Of a DNA stretch of 64,000 nucleotides, positions 9,029 to 16,926 are shown one piece after another; the first letter of the stretch is position 1; every line of letters begins with the position of its first letter. The stretch comes from Moraxella cuniculi DSM 21768 (GTDB lineage Bacteria; Pseudomonadota; Gammaproteobacteria; Pseudomonadales; Moraxellaceae): contig NZ_FTNU01000011.1 in assembly GCF_900156515.1 (NCBI RefSeq), forward strand, positions 1 to 64,000. The letters run 5' to 3'. A model generated the notes under the pieces. The model was not told where the DNA came from. It was given only the letters and a program-made list of their open reading frames with translations, and made no database searches. The position numbers and the translations under genes are program-made.

Positions 9029-9585
9029 ACCAAGCATTATTAAAGTTAAACCATCATTTTTTGATACCGACACCGCAGTTGCAAGATGATCGCTTTGTGG
9101 ATACGCTGGTCTATATTTGTCGGCATACCAAAGAGGGTGCGTGGGGATTTGTGGTCAATCAGCCACTGCCAAACAGCGTGGGTGCGTTACTTGCTGATTT
9201 GGATTTGCCTGTTAGTCAGCAGATGATGAATACGCCTGCCGTTGATGGTGGGCCTGTGCGAATTGAGGCAGGGTTTGTGTTGCACACAGGTCAGCCTGAT
9301 TTTAAGTCTTCGTTTGTAATTGCTGAGAATGTCTGTCTGACTACCAGCAAGGACATTTTGCAACATTTGGCATTTGGCGAGTTGTCGCATTATTTGTTGT
9401 GTATGGGGCATTGCAGCTGGAGCAAGGGACAATTGGAAGCAGAAGTTTATGCAGGCGATTGGTATATTTGTCCTGCTGATTTGCCAACCTTATTTTTGAC
9501 ACCATTTGCTGACAGGTTGGCTGCTTGCTATGCCAAGATGGGCATTAAGCCTGAGCGATTGGCTGCCAATTTGGGATACGCATGA
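9025..9585 (+). CDS. yqgE: YqgE/AlgH family protein (DUF179)
   Basis: A 186-aa protein of the YqgE/AlgH family. It begins with the family pattern L-I-P-T-P-Q-L-Q-D-D-R-F and has G-A-W-G-F-V-V-N-Q-P near residue 38 and the conserved G-G-P-V segment. Its biochemical role is not settled. It overlaps recN and ruvX by four bases at each end; the yqgE-ruvX order is widespread in gammaproteobacteria, suggesting coupled translation. Confidence 0.93.
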   Translation: MNQALLKLNHHFLIPTPQLQDDRFVDTLVYICRHTKEGAWGFVVNQPLPNSVGALLADLDLPVSQQMMNTPAVDGGPVRIEAGFVLHTGQPDFKSSFVIAENVCLTTSKDILQHLAFGELSHYLLCMGHCSWSKGQLEAEVYAGDWYICPADLPTLFLTPFADRLAACYAKMGIKPERLAANLGYA

Positions 9586-10058
9586 TGACAACAGCAACTT
9601 TGATTCTTGCTTTGGATTATGGGGTAAAAAAAATGGGCATGGCACTGGGCAATAGCCTAACTTGCGATGCACGCCCCTTTGATATTTTGGCGATGAATAA
9701 TGGGCAGCCTGACTGGGACAATTTGCTTGGTATCATCAAGCAGTGGGGCATTGGCGAGGTGCTGGTTGGCTTGCCGCTGAATATGGACGGCACAGAATCG
9801 ATGCTCTCAAAGCGGGCACACAAATTCGCTCGTAGATTGGCTCATCAGCTTGCCGAGCGTCGTCAGGCGGTGGCGGTGTTTGTTTATGACGAACGGCTAA
9901 GCTCACAAGATGCCAAAGCCATCGCTCTGCAACAAGGCTGGATTGCTTCGCCTTATGAGCCAATTGATGATGTGGCAGCGTGTTTATTGATTGACAGTTA
10001 TTATCGCCAGCCAGAATTTGCGGTATTTGTCAGCAGTTACAAGCCAAGCAACAAATAA
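9582..10058 (+). CDS. ruvX: RuvX/YqgF family RNase H-like nuclease
   Basis: A 158-aa RNase H-fold protein annotated as a putative Holliday junction resolvase and linked in E. coli to 16S rRNA 5-prime processing. The catalytic Asp is in LALDYG (D12). The second acidic motif is DERLSS, and a late D-D-V-A-A-C segment gives the third acidic position. It starts inside the stop region of the yqgE gene, with tandem ATG codons. Confidence 0.94.
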   Translation: MMTTATLILALDYGVKKMGMALGNSLTCDARPFDILAMNNGQPDWDNLLGIIKQWGIGEVLVGLPLNMDGTESMLSKRAHKFARRLAHQLAERRQAVAVFVYDERLSSQDAKAIALQQGWIASPYEPIDDVAACLLIDSYYRQPEFAVFVSSYKPSNK

Positions 10059-10109
10059 CCGCTTACACCTCAATGGCAGCCCTTTGACAAATTGGTCTTA
10101 AGGATTATT

Positions 10110-10583
10110 ATGCAGCAAACACTGATTATTCAAACATTTACCAAGGCCATCAAGCAGGCAAATTTGGCGGTACGCTTGGTGCTTTTGGCGGTGATTTGCT
10201 TTTGTGTGCTTGGCACATTGGCAAGTCTGCCTGCATTGGCAAACAACACATGGGTGTATTATGCGTTTCATTATTTGCCCTACGGTTTGATTGCCTTGAC
10301 GATGCCGATTAGCCTGTATCACAGTTTTTTGTTGTTGCGTTATCGGGTGATGCAGCCGTCAATTTTGTTTTTAATCCTTGCCATAGGTGTGGGTTTATTG
10401 ATTGTGGCGTTGTTTCGTGGGCTTGTATTTGGTGCCGACAAGGTATTTTTTATGGCGGTATTTTTGGCGATGATTGCTTGGCTGGGTATGCCGTTTTTGT
10501 TTCGTGTAAATTTAAATAAATTTTTAAAATTCTTAACAAAAAATACCAATGATGACCAGCCATCATTGCCAGATGAGAAGTGA
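10110..10583 (+). CDS. Hypothetical four-helix inner-membrane protein
   Basis: A 157-aa protein with four strongly hydrophobic helices (about residues 20-45, 52-73, 82-107 and 112-135) and a short polar tail containing a basic stretch and D-D-Q-P. The ATG at 10110 is preferred because AAGGA precedes it with good spacing. It follows ruvX in the same direction after a 50-bp gap. No catalytic motif or family recognised. Confidence 0.75.
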   Translation: MQQTLIIQTFTKAIKQANLAVRLVLLAVICFCVLGTLASLPALANNTWVYYAFHYLPYGLIALTMPISLYHSFLLLRYRVMQPSILFLILAIGVGLLIVALFRGLVFGADKVFFMAVFLAMIAWLGMPFLFRVNLNKFLKFLTKNTNDDQPSLPDEK

Positions 10584-10755
10584 TTGGACACATGGCAATC
10601 GGCAGACAATCCAAGCGTGGGATTGTGGCGACATTATGGGTAGATTCTATCAATTCATCAAAATACAGTTATTAGTATAAATAAAATCACAGTTAAGCAA
10701 ACTTCATTGCCAACTTAGCAATGAGAAGCAAACTGGCGAGCTATTGGGTAAAATA

Positions 10756-10995
10756 ATGACAACCATTCATCATACTTTGGACACCACAGGGCTAATCTGC
10801 CCAGAGCCTGTCATGCTCCTGCACAAAACCATGCGGCAAGCGGCAGCAGGCGAGTGTATCGAAATTCATGCCACCGACCCTGCCACCATGCGTGATATTC
10901 CAAATTTTTGCCGTCATTTGGGGCATCAATTGCTTGTCCAAGAGCAGTTAAGCGAGGGCAGTTATCGCTATCTTGTACAAAAAAAATCGGCATGA
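10756..10995 (+). CDS. tusA: TusA-family sulfurtransferase
   Basis: A 79-aa member of the TusA/SirA family, which relays persulfide sulfur, for example to tRNA thiolation. The active Cys is in the hallmark LICPEPVM segment (C15). The rest keeps the family's small alpha/beta fold, with D-P-A-T-M-R-D-I-P and F-C-R-H-L-G-H. The ATG at 10756 is used; an upstream in-frame TTG would add four residues. Its stop overlaps the recombinase start (ATGA). Confidence 0.9.
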   Translation: MTTIHHTLDTTGLICPEPVMLLHKTMRQAAAGECIEIHATDPATMRDIPNFCRHLGHQLLVQEQLSEGSYRYLVQKKSA

Positions 10996-11912
10996 AAGCC
11001 CTATCCCCCAGAAAACCTGCCGCCATTATTTATGATGACGATCCTGATTATCTTAGCCAGTTTCGTGCGGCGATGCTTGCCAAAGGGCTATCGACAGCCA
11101 CACGCAATGCCTATAGCCAAGATTTGCGATTGTGCATTCGCCTGTCTGATACCCCCGTTGCTTCTTGGGAGGCAGGTGAGCTGAAGGCACATTTATCAAA
11201 ATTAAGGCAATTAAACCTATCTGAACGATCCATTGCACGCAGTTTGGCAAGTTTGCGGCAGTTTTTTTTGTGGCAAATCGAAACAGGCGTGCGTACGGAC
11301 AATCCTTGTCAGGGCATCAAGCCACCAAAACTTGGCAAATCGTTACCAAAAACACTCTCAGAACAAGATGTAAACGCTCTGCTCAATGCTGCCGATACGA
11401 CCACTGACAGAGGCTTAAGGGACAAAGCAATGCTTGAGGTGCTGTATGCTTGTGGGCTGCGAGTCAGTGAGCTGGTTGGCTTGTCGCTTGAGAATCTAAA
11501 CCTAAACGCAGGGTGGTTGTCCGTTGTGGGCAAGGGTGGCAAGGCACGACTGGTGCCACTTGGTGAGTATGCTCAAGCGGCATTGGCGGCATATTTACAG
11601 GTGCGTGCTAATTTTTTGCTTGGCAAAAAAGACTGTCAGGCGGTATTTTTGACCGAGCAGGGCGGTTATATGACGCGGCATAATTTTTGGCACATTATCA
11701 AAAAATACGCTTTGTCAGCAGGGATTAGCACCGCCATCTCGCCACATACTTTGCGTCATGCGTTTGCCACGCATCTGGTGAATCATGGGGCGGATTTACG
11801 CAGTGTGCAGCTGCTATTGGGGCATAGTGATTTGTCCACCACGCAGATTTATACCCATGTTGCCAGCACTCGATTACAACAGCTACACGCTGCTCATCAC
11901 CCACGAGGCTAA
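10992..11912 (+). CDS. xerD: Tyrosine recombinase XerD-like
   Basis: A 306-aa tyrosine recombinase of the XerC/XerD type, which resolves chromosome dimers at dif. The catalytic set is complete: R157 (in CGLRVSE), K181 (GKGGK), H252 and R255 (HTLRH), H278 (LLGHSD) and nucleophile Y287 (QIYTH). The N-terminal core-binding domain spans about residues 18-105. The segment A-R-L-V-P-L-G suggests XerD rather than XerC, but the paralogue call is inferred. An upstream reading to 10908 overlaps tusA and is rejected. No phage or integron genes adjoin, so a housekeeping role is likely. Confidence 0.88.
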   Translation: MKALSPRKPAAIIYDDDPDYLSQFRAAMLAKGLSTATRNAYSQDLRLCIRLSDTPVASWEAGELKAHLSKLRQLNLSERSIARSLASLRQFFLWQIETGVRTDNPCQGIKPPKLGKSLPKTLSEQDVNALLNAADTTTDRGLRDKAMLEVLYACGLRVSELVGLSLENLNLNAGWLSVVGKGGKARLVPLGEYAQAALAAYLQVRANFLLGKKDCQAVFLTEQGGYMTRHNFWHIIKKYALSAGISTAISPHTLRHAFATHLVNHGADLRSVQLLLGHSDLSTTQIYTHVASTRLQQLHAAHHPRG

Positions 11913-12016
11913 AAAATACAACTGTAAACTGTAAATTTATACTAATTCATGCTAAGATAAGCCAGTTTGTTGTTTTATGATAAAATTTCAACCATTCACC
12001 AAGTAGGATATGTAGC

Positions 12017-13336
12017 ATGACACAGCCATCAAGCCAAGCCAAGCGTGCTTATTTTGAAAAAAGCGATGCCGAACGCGTTGTCATTACAGGCATGGGGGCT
12101 TTGACCCCTGTGGGTAACAACCTTGATGAAATTTGGGCAAATCTTAGCCAAGGGGTTAGTGGCATTAGTCGCTTGCAGGGCTTTGATGATAAGGCAGTGG
12201 CGATTGATGAATTTCGCTCGCAGATTGCAGGCTTGGTGAAGAATTTTGATGCCAAAGCCTTCCTAAACCCAAAAGAAGCACGCCGTTTTGATACTTTTGT
12301 GCATTATGCACAAGTGGCGGCAGCTCAGGCGTTGTACCATGCTGGGCTAACAACAGATATTGTTGGCGATGAACTGCCTGTCAATGTGCCAAGTGAGCGG
12401 TTCGGGGTGGTGATGGGCTCAGGCATTGGCGGAATTCAGACCATTGAAAGTAGCCGTGATACGCTCACCGAGCATGGGGCAAAAAAAGTCTCGCCATTTA
12501 TCATTCCTGGGACAATTGTCAATATGCCAGCAGGGCTGATTGCCATGCGACATCAGCTCAAAGGGGCGAATTTGGCGACAGCAACAGCTTGTACCACCTC
12601 AACGCACGCCATCGGCTTGGGAGCGAGACTTATCGCTTATGGTGATTGTGATGCGGTGCTGGTTGGCGGCAGCGAAAAAGCCTCAACACCGCTTGGCATG
12701 GCAGGCTTTGGGGCGATGCACGCTTTATCCACACGCAACGATGAGCCAGTGCGTGCCAGCAGACCGTTTGACAAAGACAGAGACGGCTTTGTGCTGGGAG
12801 ATGGTGCTGGGGCGTTGGTCTTGGAGAGTTTGGCACACGCCAAAGCACGCGGTGCTAATATCTTGGCTGAGTTGGTAGGGTTTGGCATGAGTGATGATGC
12901 CAACCACATCACCAGCCCAGCGGCAGGAGGTGAGGGGGCGATGCGTGCGATGGCGGCAGCACTGGCTGATGCAGGCGTGAGTGCAGCAGAAGTTGGGTAT
13001 ATTAATGCCCATGGCACCAGTACGCCACAGGGTGATATTGCCGAAAGTCAGGCGATTGAGCGACTGTTTGGCGGTGATATTTTGGTGAGCTCAACCAAAT
13101 CTATGACGGGGCATTTACTTGGTGCCGCAGGGGCGGTTGAGGCGATTTTTACAGTGCTGGCACTACAGCACCAATTGCTGCCACCGACCATTAATTTGGA
13201 CAATCCAGACGCAGCTTGTACACTTGATTATATTGCTCACACGGCACGCAAGGTGGAAGGTCTGCAATTTGCGTTGTCAAACAGCTTTGGCTTTGGCGGT
13301 ACCAATGGTTCGTTGCTGCTTAGAAAATGGCAATAA
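12017..13336 (+). CDS. fabF: 3-oxoacyl-ACP synthase II
   Basis: A 439-aa condensing enzyme of fatty-acid elongation. The thiolase-fold catalytic triad is present: Cys192 in TATACTTSTHAIG, His332 in NAHGTSTPQGD and His366 in STKSMTGHLLGAAGAVE. The C-terminal NSFGFGGTNGSL segment is diagnostic of KAS enzymes. About 25 residues precede the usual FabF start region, a little longer than the E. coli protein. No acyl carrier protein or fabD/fabG adjoins, so it is a detached fabF or a second copy. A terminator-like hairpin follows. Confidence 0.93.
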   Translation: MTQPSSQAKRAYFEKSDAERVVITGMGALTPVGNNLDEIWANLSQGVSGISRLQGFDDKAVAIDEFRSQIAGLVKNFDAKAFLNPKEARRFDTFVHYAQVAAAQALYHAGLTTDIVGDELPVNVPSERFGVVMGSGIGGIQTIESSRDTLTEHGAKKVSPFIIPGTIVNMPAGLIAMRHQLKGANLATATACTTSTHAIGLGARLIAYGDCDAVLVGGSEKASTPLGMAGFGAMHALSTRNDEPVRASRPFDKDRDGFVLGDGAGALVLESLAHAKARGANILAELVGFGMSDDANHITSPAAGGEGAMRAMAAALADAGVSAAEVGYINAHGTSTPQGDIAESQAIERLFGGDILVSSTKSMTGHLLGAAGAVEAIFTVLALQHQLLPPTINLDNPDAACTLDYIAHTARKVEGLQFALSNSFGFGGTNGSLLLRKWQ

Positions 13337-13367
13337 GACACACCGCTTGACGATATGCTAGGCGTGT

Positions 13368-13387
13368 GGCTGGCTTATCCGCCAGCC
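13368..13387 (+). terminator. Stem-loop downstream of fabF
   Basis: GGCTGGC and GCCAGCC form a perfect 7-bp stem with a 6-nt loop just after fabF. The tail is not clearly T-rich, so termination is uncertain; a second hairpin follows at 13436. Confidence 0.4.
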
Positions 13388-13435
13388 TGCTTTATCAATA
13401 TCAGCCTGTTGCTGGTTGATTGCTTAGGTGATAAG

Positions 13436-13457
13436 ACCCGCCACTTTGGTGGGTTTT
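13436..13457 (+). terminator. Rho-independent terminator between fabF and the MFS gene
   Basis: An 8-bp stem ACCCGCCA/TGGTGGGT (one G-U pair) with a 3-nt loop, followed by TTTT. It lies about 30 bp before the MFS start. Confidence 0.55.
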
Positions 13458-13489
13458 GTATTTATGTTGATTGATTTGGATAAATTATC

Positions 13490-14662
13490 ATGACTGCCCA
13501 TCAGGTGATTTCTCGGGTTTGTTTGCCAGTGCTGCTGGTCGGCTTGATATTGGCTGCCGTGAATATGAGAACGCCTTTGGTGATGCTTGGCTCGGTGGCA
13601 CCAATGGTGGCGACAGAGCTTGGCTTGACAACAACGATGATAGGGCTACTTGGTGCTTTGCCCATGCCGTTATTTGCCTTTGGGGCATTGGTGTCGGCAC
13701 GATTGGCAAGACGCTTTGGGCTGCATCGCATGATGATTGTGATGACACTGCTGCTTGCGATGGGGGTGGCGACTCGCAGCTGGTTTGGGGCGACGGTATT
13801 ATTTATAGGCACGCTGATTTTATCTTTTGCCATTGGTATGCTAAATGCGTTGATTGCCCCGTTTATCAAACAACACGCAGCTGGTCATATCACCGTTGCC
13901 ACAGGGGTGTTTAGCCTGAGTATGTCGGCAATGGCAGGCGTGGGTGCGTGGGCTGTTGTGCCATTGTCTGAATATTGGGGCTGGCGGGTTTCGATGAGTT
14001 TTTGGGCAGTATTTTCGCTGGCGGCGGCACTGATTTGGTGGCGATTTGCCGATAAGCCTACTGTGGCAGATGGAGCAGAATTTGGCACAGGATATTCTGT
14101 GTGGCAAAATCATCAAGCGTGGCATTTGGCAGCGTTTCTTGGATTGCAGTCTTTGTTATTTTATAGTATTGCCAGCTTTTTGCCAGCGATTGTGATGTCT
14201 TATGGGGTGACATTGCAGCAGGCGGTGCGTTTGGCACTGGTGTGTCAGCTGATGGCATTGCCTGCAATTATTGGTCTGACTTATCTGATGAGGCGAGGCG
14301 TGTCGGTGCGATTATTGGCGATTGTCGGCACCTCAATGAATGCACTGGCGGTGGCAGGCTTATTATTTATGCCTACACAGATGCTGATGTGGTCGGTGCT
14401 GATGGGCTTGGGCTGTGCGATGGTGTTTACGCTGTCGCTGATGATGTTTTCGCTAAAAACCACCACCGCCGAGATGGCACGAGATTTATCAAGCATGGCA
14501 CAGGCGATAGGTTATAGCATTGCATTTTTTGGGCCATTTTTGCTTGGTTGGCTGTATCAGTGGCAGGGTGATTGGCAGTTGCCATTGGCGGTGCTGTTGC
14601 TATTAATGCTGGTAAATGTCGGTTTTGCTTGGACAATTTCACAGACCAAGATTGATGGATAG
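13490..14662 (+). CDS. MFS transporter, CynX/NimT-like
   Basis: A 390-aa major facilitator with about 12 hydrophobic helices. The N-terminal pattern N-M-R-T-P-L-V-M-L-G-S-V-A-P and the helix 2-3 loop A-R-L-A-R-R-F-G fit the CynX/NimT branch, which includes cyanate and nitroimidazole carriers. Substrate specificity cannot be read from sequence, and no cyanase gene (cynS) adjoins. It appears to be a single-gene unit bounded by the hairpin upstream and the next gene's own promoter region. Confidence 0.85.
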   Translation: MTAHQVISRVCLPVLLVGLILAAVNMRTPLVMLGSVAPMVATELGLTTTMIGLLGALPMPLFAFGALVSARLARRFGLHRMMIVMTLLLAMGVATRSWFGATVLFIGTLILSFAIGMLNALIAPFIKQHAAGHITVATGVFSLSMSAMAGVGAWAVVPLSEYWGWRVSMSFWAVFSLAAALIWWRFADKPTVADGAEFGTGYSVWQNHQAWHLAAFLGLQSLLFYSIASFLPAIVMSYGVTLQQAVRLALVCQLMALPAIIGLTYLMRRGVSVRLLAIVGTSMNALAVAGLLFMPTQMLMWSVLMGLGCAMVFTLSLMMFSLKTTTAEMARDLSSMAQAIGYSIAFFGPFLLGWLYQWQGDWQLPLAVLLLLMLVNVGFAWTISQTKIDG

Positions 14663-14735
14663 TTTGGGCTTATTTGTATTTTGCTCAATGATGTTTTATA
14701 ATCGATACTAGGATAAATCTGCTTCATTTGCATTT

Positions 14736-14756
14736 GATATTTATTCTCAATAATAT
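14736..14756 (+). promoter_or_regulatory. Fur-box-like site upstream of a lipoprotein gene
   Basis: A partly palindromic A/T-rich 21-mer beginning GATATTTATTCTC and ending AATAAT resembles the Fur consensus (GATAATGATAATCATTATC). It lies 25 bp before the lipoprotein start. Resemblance only; AT-rich sequence gives chance matches. Confidence 0.3.
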
Positions 14757-14780
14757 ATTTTATCGTTATAAGGAGTGGTA

Positions 14781-15476
14781 ATGAGTTGTGCTATCTTGAT
14801 TAAATCTGCCTTGATTGCCTTGGGTTTGACGCTGCTGACAGGTTGTGCAACCACAAGTTTGATGAATGATTCAAAGCAAAACATCACAAAAGTAGAGCTT
14901 GTTGCTGATAAGGTTGTGGCGTTTGCTCGCCCTGCCAGCACGGCAAATTTGCCCAATGATTCGGTGGTGATTGTCGGTCAGACGAACAGCTATGTTCTGA
15001 CCGAAGGTGGCACACAATTGGTTGCGTTGTTAAGCACACTAGAGCCAAAAAACATCACGGTGAACAATCAGCTTGCCTTTTATTCTGCCAATAATGATGG
15101 TCGGTTTGCAGGCACGATTGAGCTGTCTTATGCCCGCCTAAAACAAGATTTGCAGTACCAAGATTTGCAATTTTTGCTGCAAAATAAAGCCAGTGAATGC
15201 TCCAATGCCTCAGATACTCGTATGAACGCCCAGCGGTTTTGTTTTCAGATTGCTGTGCAAGGCGAAGTTTATCCGCAGGTGAGCAATTTTGACTTATTAC
15301 GCAGCAAGTTTACACCGCTGACACGCCCTTATAGCGTCAGTATCTACACGCAAGCAAGCAGCAGGGCTGATGGCAAGGCAGGAGCGTTGGCTGCAGGTAA
15401 ATTATTGCTTCTGCCACTGGCGGTTGCTTTTGATGTGGTTACTTTGCCTGTGCAGGCATTGGCGGCGTTGCAGTAA
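14781..15476 (+). CDS. Hypothetical lipoprotein
   Basis: A 231-aa protein with a clear lipoprotein signal: hydrophobic residues about 5-18, then L-L-T-G-C (lipidated Cys near residue 22). The ATG at 14781 is preferred because AGGAG lies just upstream. The mature part is polar, has two further cysteines around residues 135-153, and ends in an Ala/Leu-rich hydrophobic segment (about residues 200-231) that could touch a membrane. No domain recognised. A Fur-like sequence upstream hints at iron control, which is inference. Confidence 0.82.
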   Translation: MSCAILIKSALIALGLTLLTGCATTSLMNDSKQNITKVELVADKVVAFARPASTANLPNDSVVIVGQTNSYVLTEGGTQLVALLSTLEPKNITVNNQLAFYSANNDGRFAGTIELSYARLKQDLQYQDLQFLLQNKASECSNASDTRMNAQRFCFQIAVQGEVYPQVSNFDLLRSKFTPLTRPYSVSIYTQASSRADGKAGALAAGKLLLLPLAVAFDVVTLPVQALAALQ

Positions 15477-15499
15477 ATTGGACATAGTAGAGAATTGGT

Positions 15500-15949
15500 A
15501 TGAATTTGCAACCGTGGCATTGGGTAATAATTGGTTTGTTGTTAATAACCGTTGAGCTATTTTTGCCAAGTTTTGCTGCCTTGTGGTTTGGTGTGGCGGC
15601 ATTGCTGACGGCATTGCTGGCATGGCTGTTGCCAGTGGGATTGATAATGCAGGTTGTGATTTGGCTTGTTTTGTCAATTATCGCTTGCGTATTGTGGTTT
15701 GCCCTGATACAGCCAAAAATCAAAACACGCACCAAAGCAGGCTTGGGCGGTGCGGTGATTATCGGTGAAAGTGGCATGATTGTCTCGGCAATTACCCCAG
15801 AGGGCTTGGGTGTGGTGCGATTTGCCGTGCCAAAAGTGGGTGCTGACCAATGGCGATGCCGCAGTGATGACGGTCAGCCAATCGCTGTTGGCGAGCGAGT
15901 GGTGGTAACAGCGGTCATGGGCAATGAGTTGGTGGTCGCCAAAAAATAA
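15500..15949 (+). CDS. NfeD-like membrane protein
   Basis: A 149-aa protein of the short NfeD/YbbK type. Two or three membrane helices occupy residues 1-75, followed by a small soluble OB-fold-like domain (about 85-149) with a G-E-S-G-M-I strand and a V-G-E-R-V-V-V-T-A-V-M-G-N-E-L-V-V pattern. Such proteins are usually encoded next to stomatin/SPFH proteins and thought to work with them at membrane microdomains. The SPFH gene follows directly in the same direction, supporting the call. Confidence 0.88.
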   Translation: MNLQPWHWVIIGLLLITVELFLPSFAALWFGVAALLTALLAWLLPVGLIMQVVIWLVLSIIACVLWFALIQPKIKTRTKAGLGGAVIIGESGMIVSAITPEGLGVVRFAVPKVGADQWRCRSDDGQPIAVGERVVVTAVMGNELVVAKK

Positions 15950-16011
15950 CCCACAAGTCAAATTGTTTGGATAAATTTAAGTTATTTATAAGTAATTTTG
16001 GGAGAATGATG

Positions 16012-16869
16012 ATGGAATTTGGCAGTGTATTGTTGGTATTGATTGCCTTGGTGGTATTTACCATTTATAAAGGGGTAAAAATGGTTTCCCAAGGCGAAAA
16101 ATGGATCGTTCAGCGTCTGGGCAAATATCACCAGACGCTAGAGCCGGGACTGAATTTTATTATTCCTTATGTGGACAATGTCGCGTACAAAGTTACCACC
16201 AAAGACATTGTGCTGGATATTCCAAGCCAAGAGGTCATCACTCGGGATAATGTCGTCATCATTGCCAATGCGGTGGCGTATATCAATATTGTCCAGCCTG
16301 AACACGCTGTCTATGGCATCGAAAATTATGAACACGGCATTCGTAATTTGGTACAAACTTCCTTGCGTTCTATTATTGGCGAGATGGATTTGGACGCTGC
16401 CTTGTCTAGCCGTGATCAGATCAAGGCACAGCTCAAACACGCCATCAGCGATGATATTTCCGACTGGGGCATCACCCTAAAAACCGTTGAAATTCAAGAC
16501 ATTAAACCATCGGCAACCATGCAATTGGCAATGGAGGAGCAGGCAGCTGCCGAACGCCAACGCCGTGCGATGGTAACTCGTGCCGATGGTCAAAAGCAAG
16601 CAGCTATCTTGGAGGCTGATGGTAGGCTTGAGGCCTCACGCCGTGATGCCGAAGCTCAAGTGGTGCTGGCAAAAGGCTCTGAAGCGTCTATCCGTCTTAT
16701 CTCACAGGCGATGGACGGCAAAGAAATGCCTGCGGTATATTTATTGGGCGAACAATATATCAAGGCGATGAATGACATGGCACAGTCGGATAATGCCAAG
16801 ACGGTGGTGTTGCCTGCGGATATTTTGAACACCATCAAAGGCTTGGTGGGCGATAAACTAAAACCTTAA
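16012..16869 (+). CDS. qmcA: SPFH/stomatin-like protein QmcA
   Basis: A 285-aa stomatin-family protein: one N-terminal membrane helix (about residues 4-22), the SPFH/PHB domain (about 25-190) with the family signature L-G-K-Y-H-Q-T-L-E-P-G-L-N-F, and an Ala/Glu/Arg-rich coiled-coil region. These assemble into membrane-attached oligomers associated with FtsH-type proteolysis and membrane quality control. Three tandem ATGs (16006, 16009, 16012) follow GGGAGA at 16000-16005, and 16012 has the best spacing. It pairs with the NfeD-like gene 60 bp upstream. Confidence 0.92.
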   Translation: MEFGSVLLVLIALVVFTIYKGVKMVSQGEKWIVQRLGKYHQTLEPGLNFIIPYVDNVAYKVTTKDIVLDIPSQEVITRDNVVIIANAVAYINIVQPEHAVYGIENYEHGIRNLVQTSLRSIIGEMDLDAALSSRDQIKAQLKHAISDDISDWGITLKTVEIQDIKPSATMQLAMEEQAAAERQRRAMVTRADGQKQAAILEADGRLEASRRDAEAQVVLAKGSEASIRLISQAMDGKEMPAVYLLGEQYIKAMNDMAQSDNAKTVVLPADILNTIKGLVGDKLKP

Positions 16870-16889
16870 CCAAGGCGGTATATTTATAA

Positions 16890-16916
16890 AACAACCCTTG
16901 ATATACAAGGGTTGTT
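16890..16916. terminator. Bidirectional terminator
   Basis: A perfect 11-bp stem AACAACCCTTG/CAAGGGTTGTT with a 5-nt loop, T-rich on the plus side and A-rich on the other. It separates the convergent qmcA and phosphohexomutase genes. Confidence 0.85.
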
Positions 16917-16926
16917 TTTGCCAAGC

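Noticed and set aside
10992-11912. Tyrosine recombinase as a phage or integron integrase
   Set aside because: Length, motifs, overlap with tusA and the absence of mobile-element genes or att-like repeats fit a housekeeping XerD better.
12637-13017. 126-codon open frame antisense to fabF
   Set aside because: Ala/Ser/Pro-rich shadow of the fabF codons; no start signal or homology recognised.
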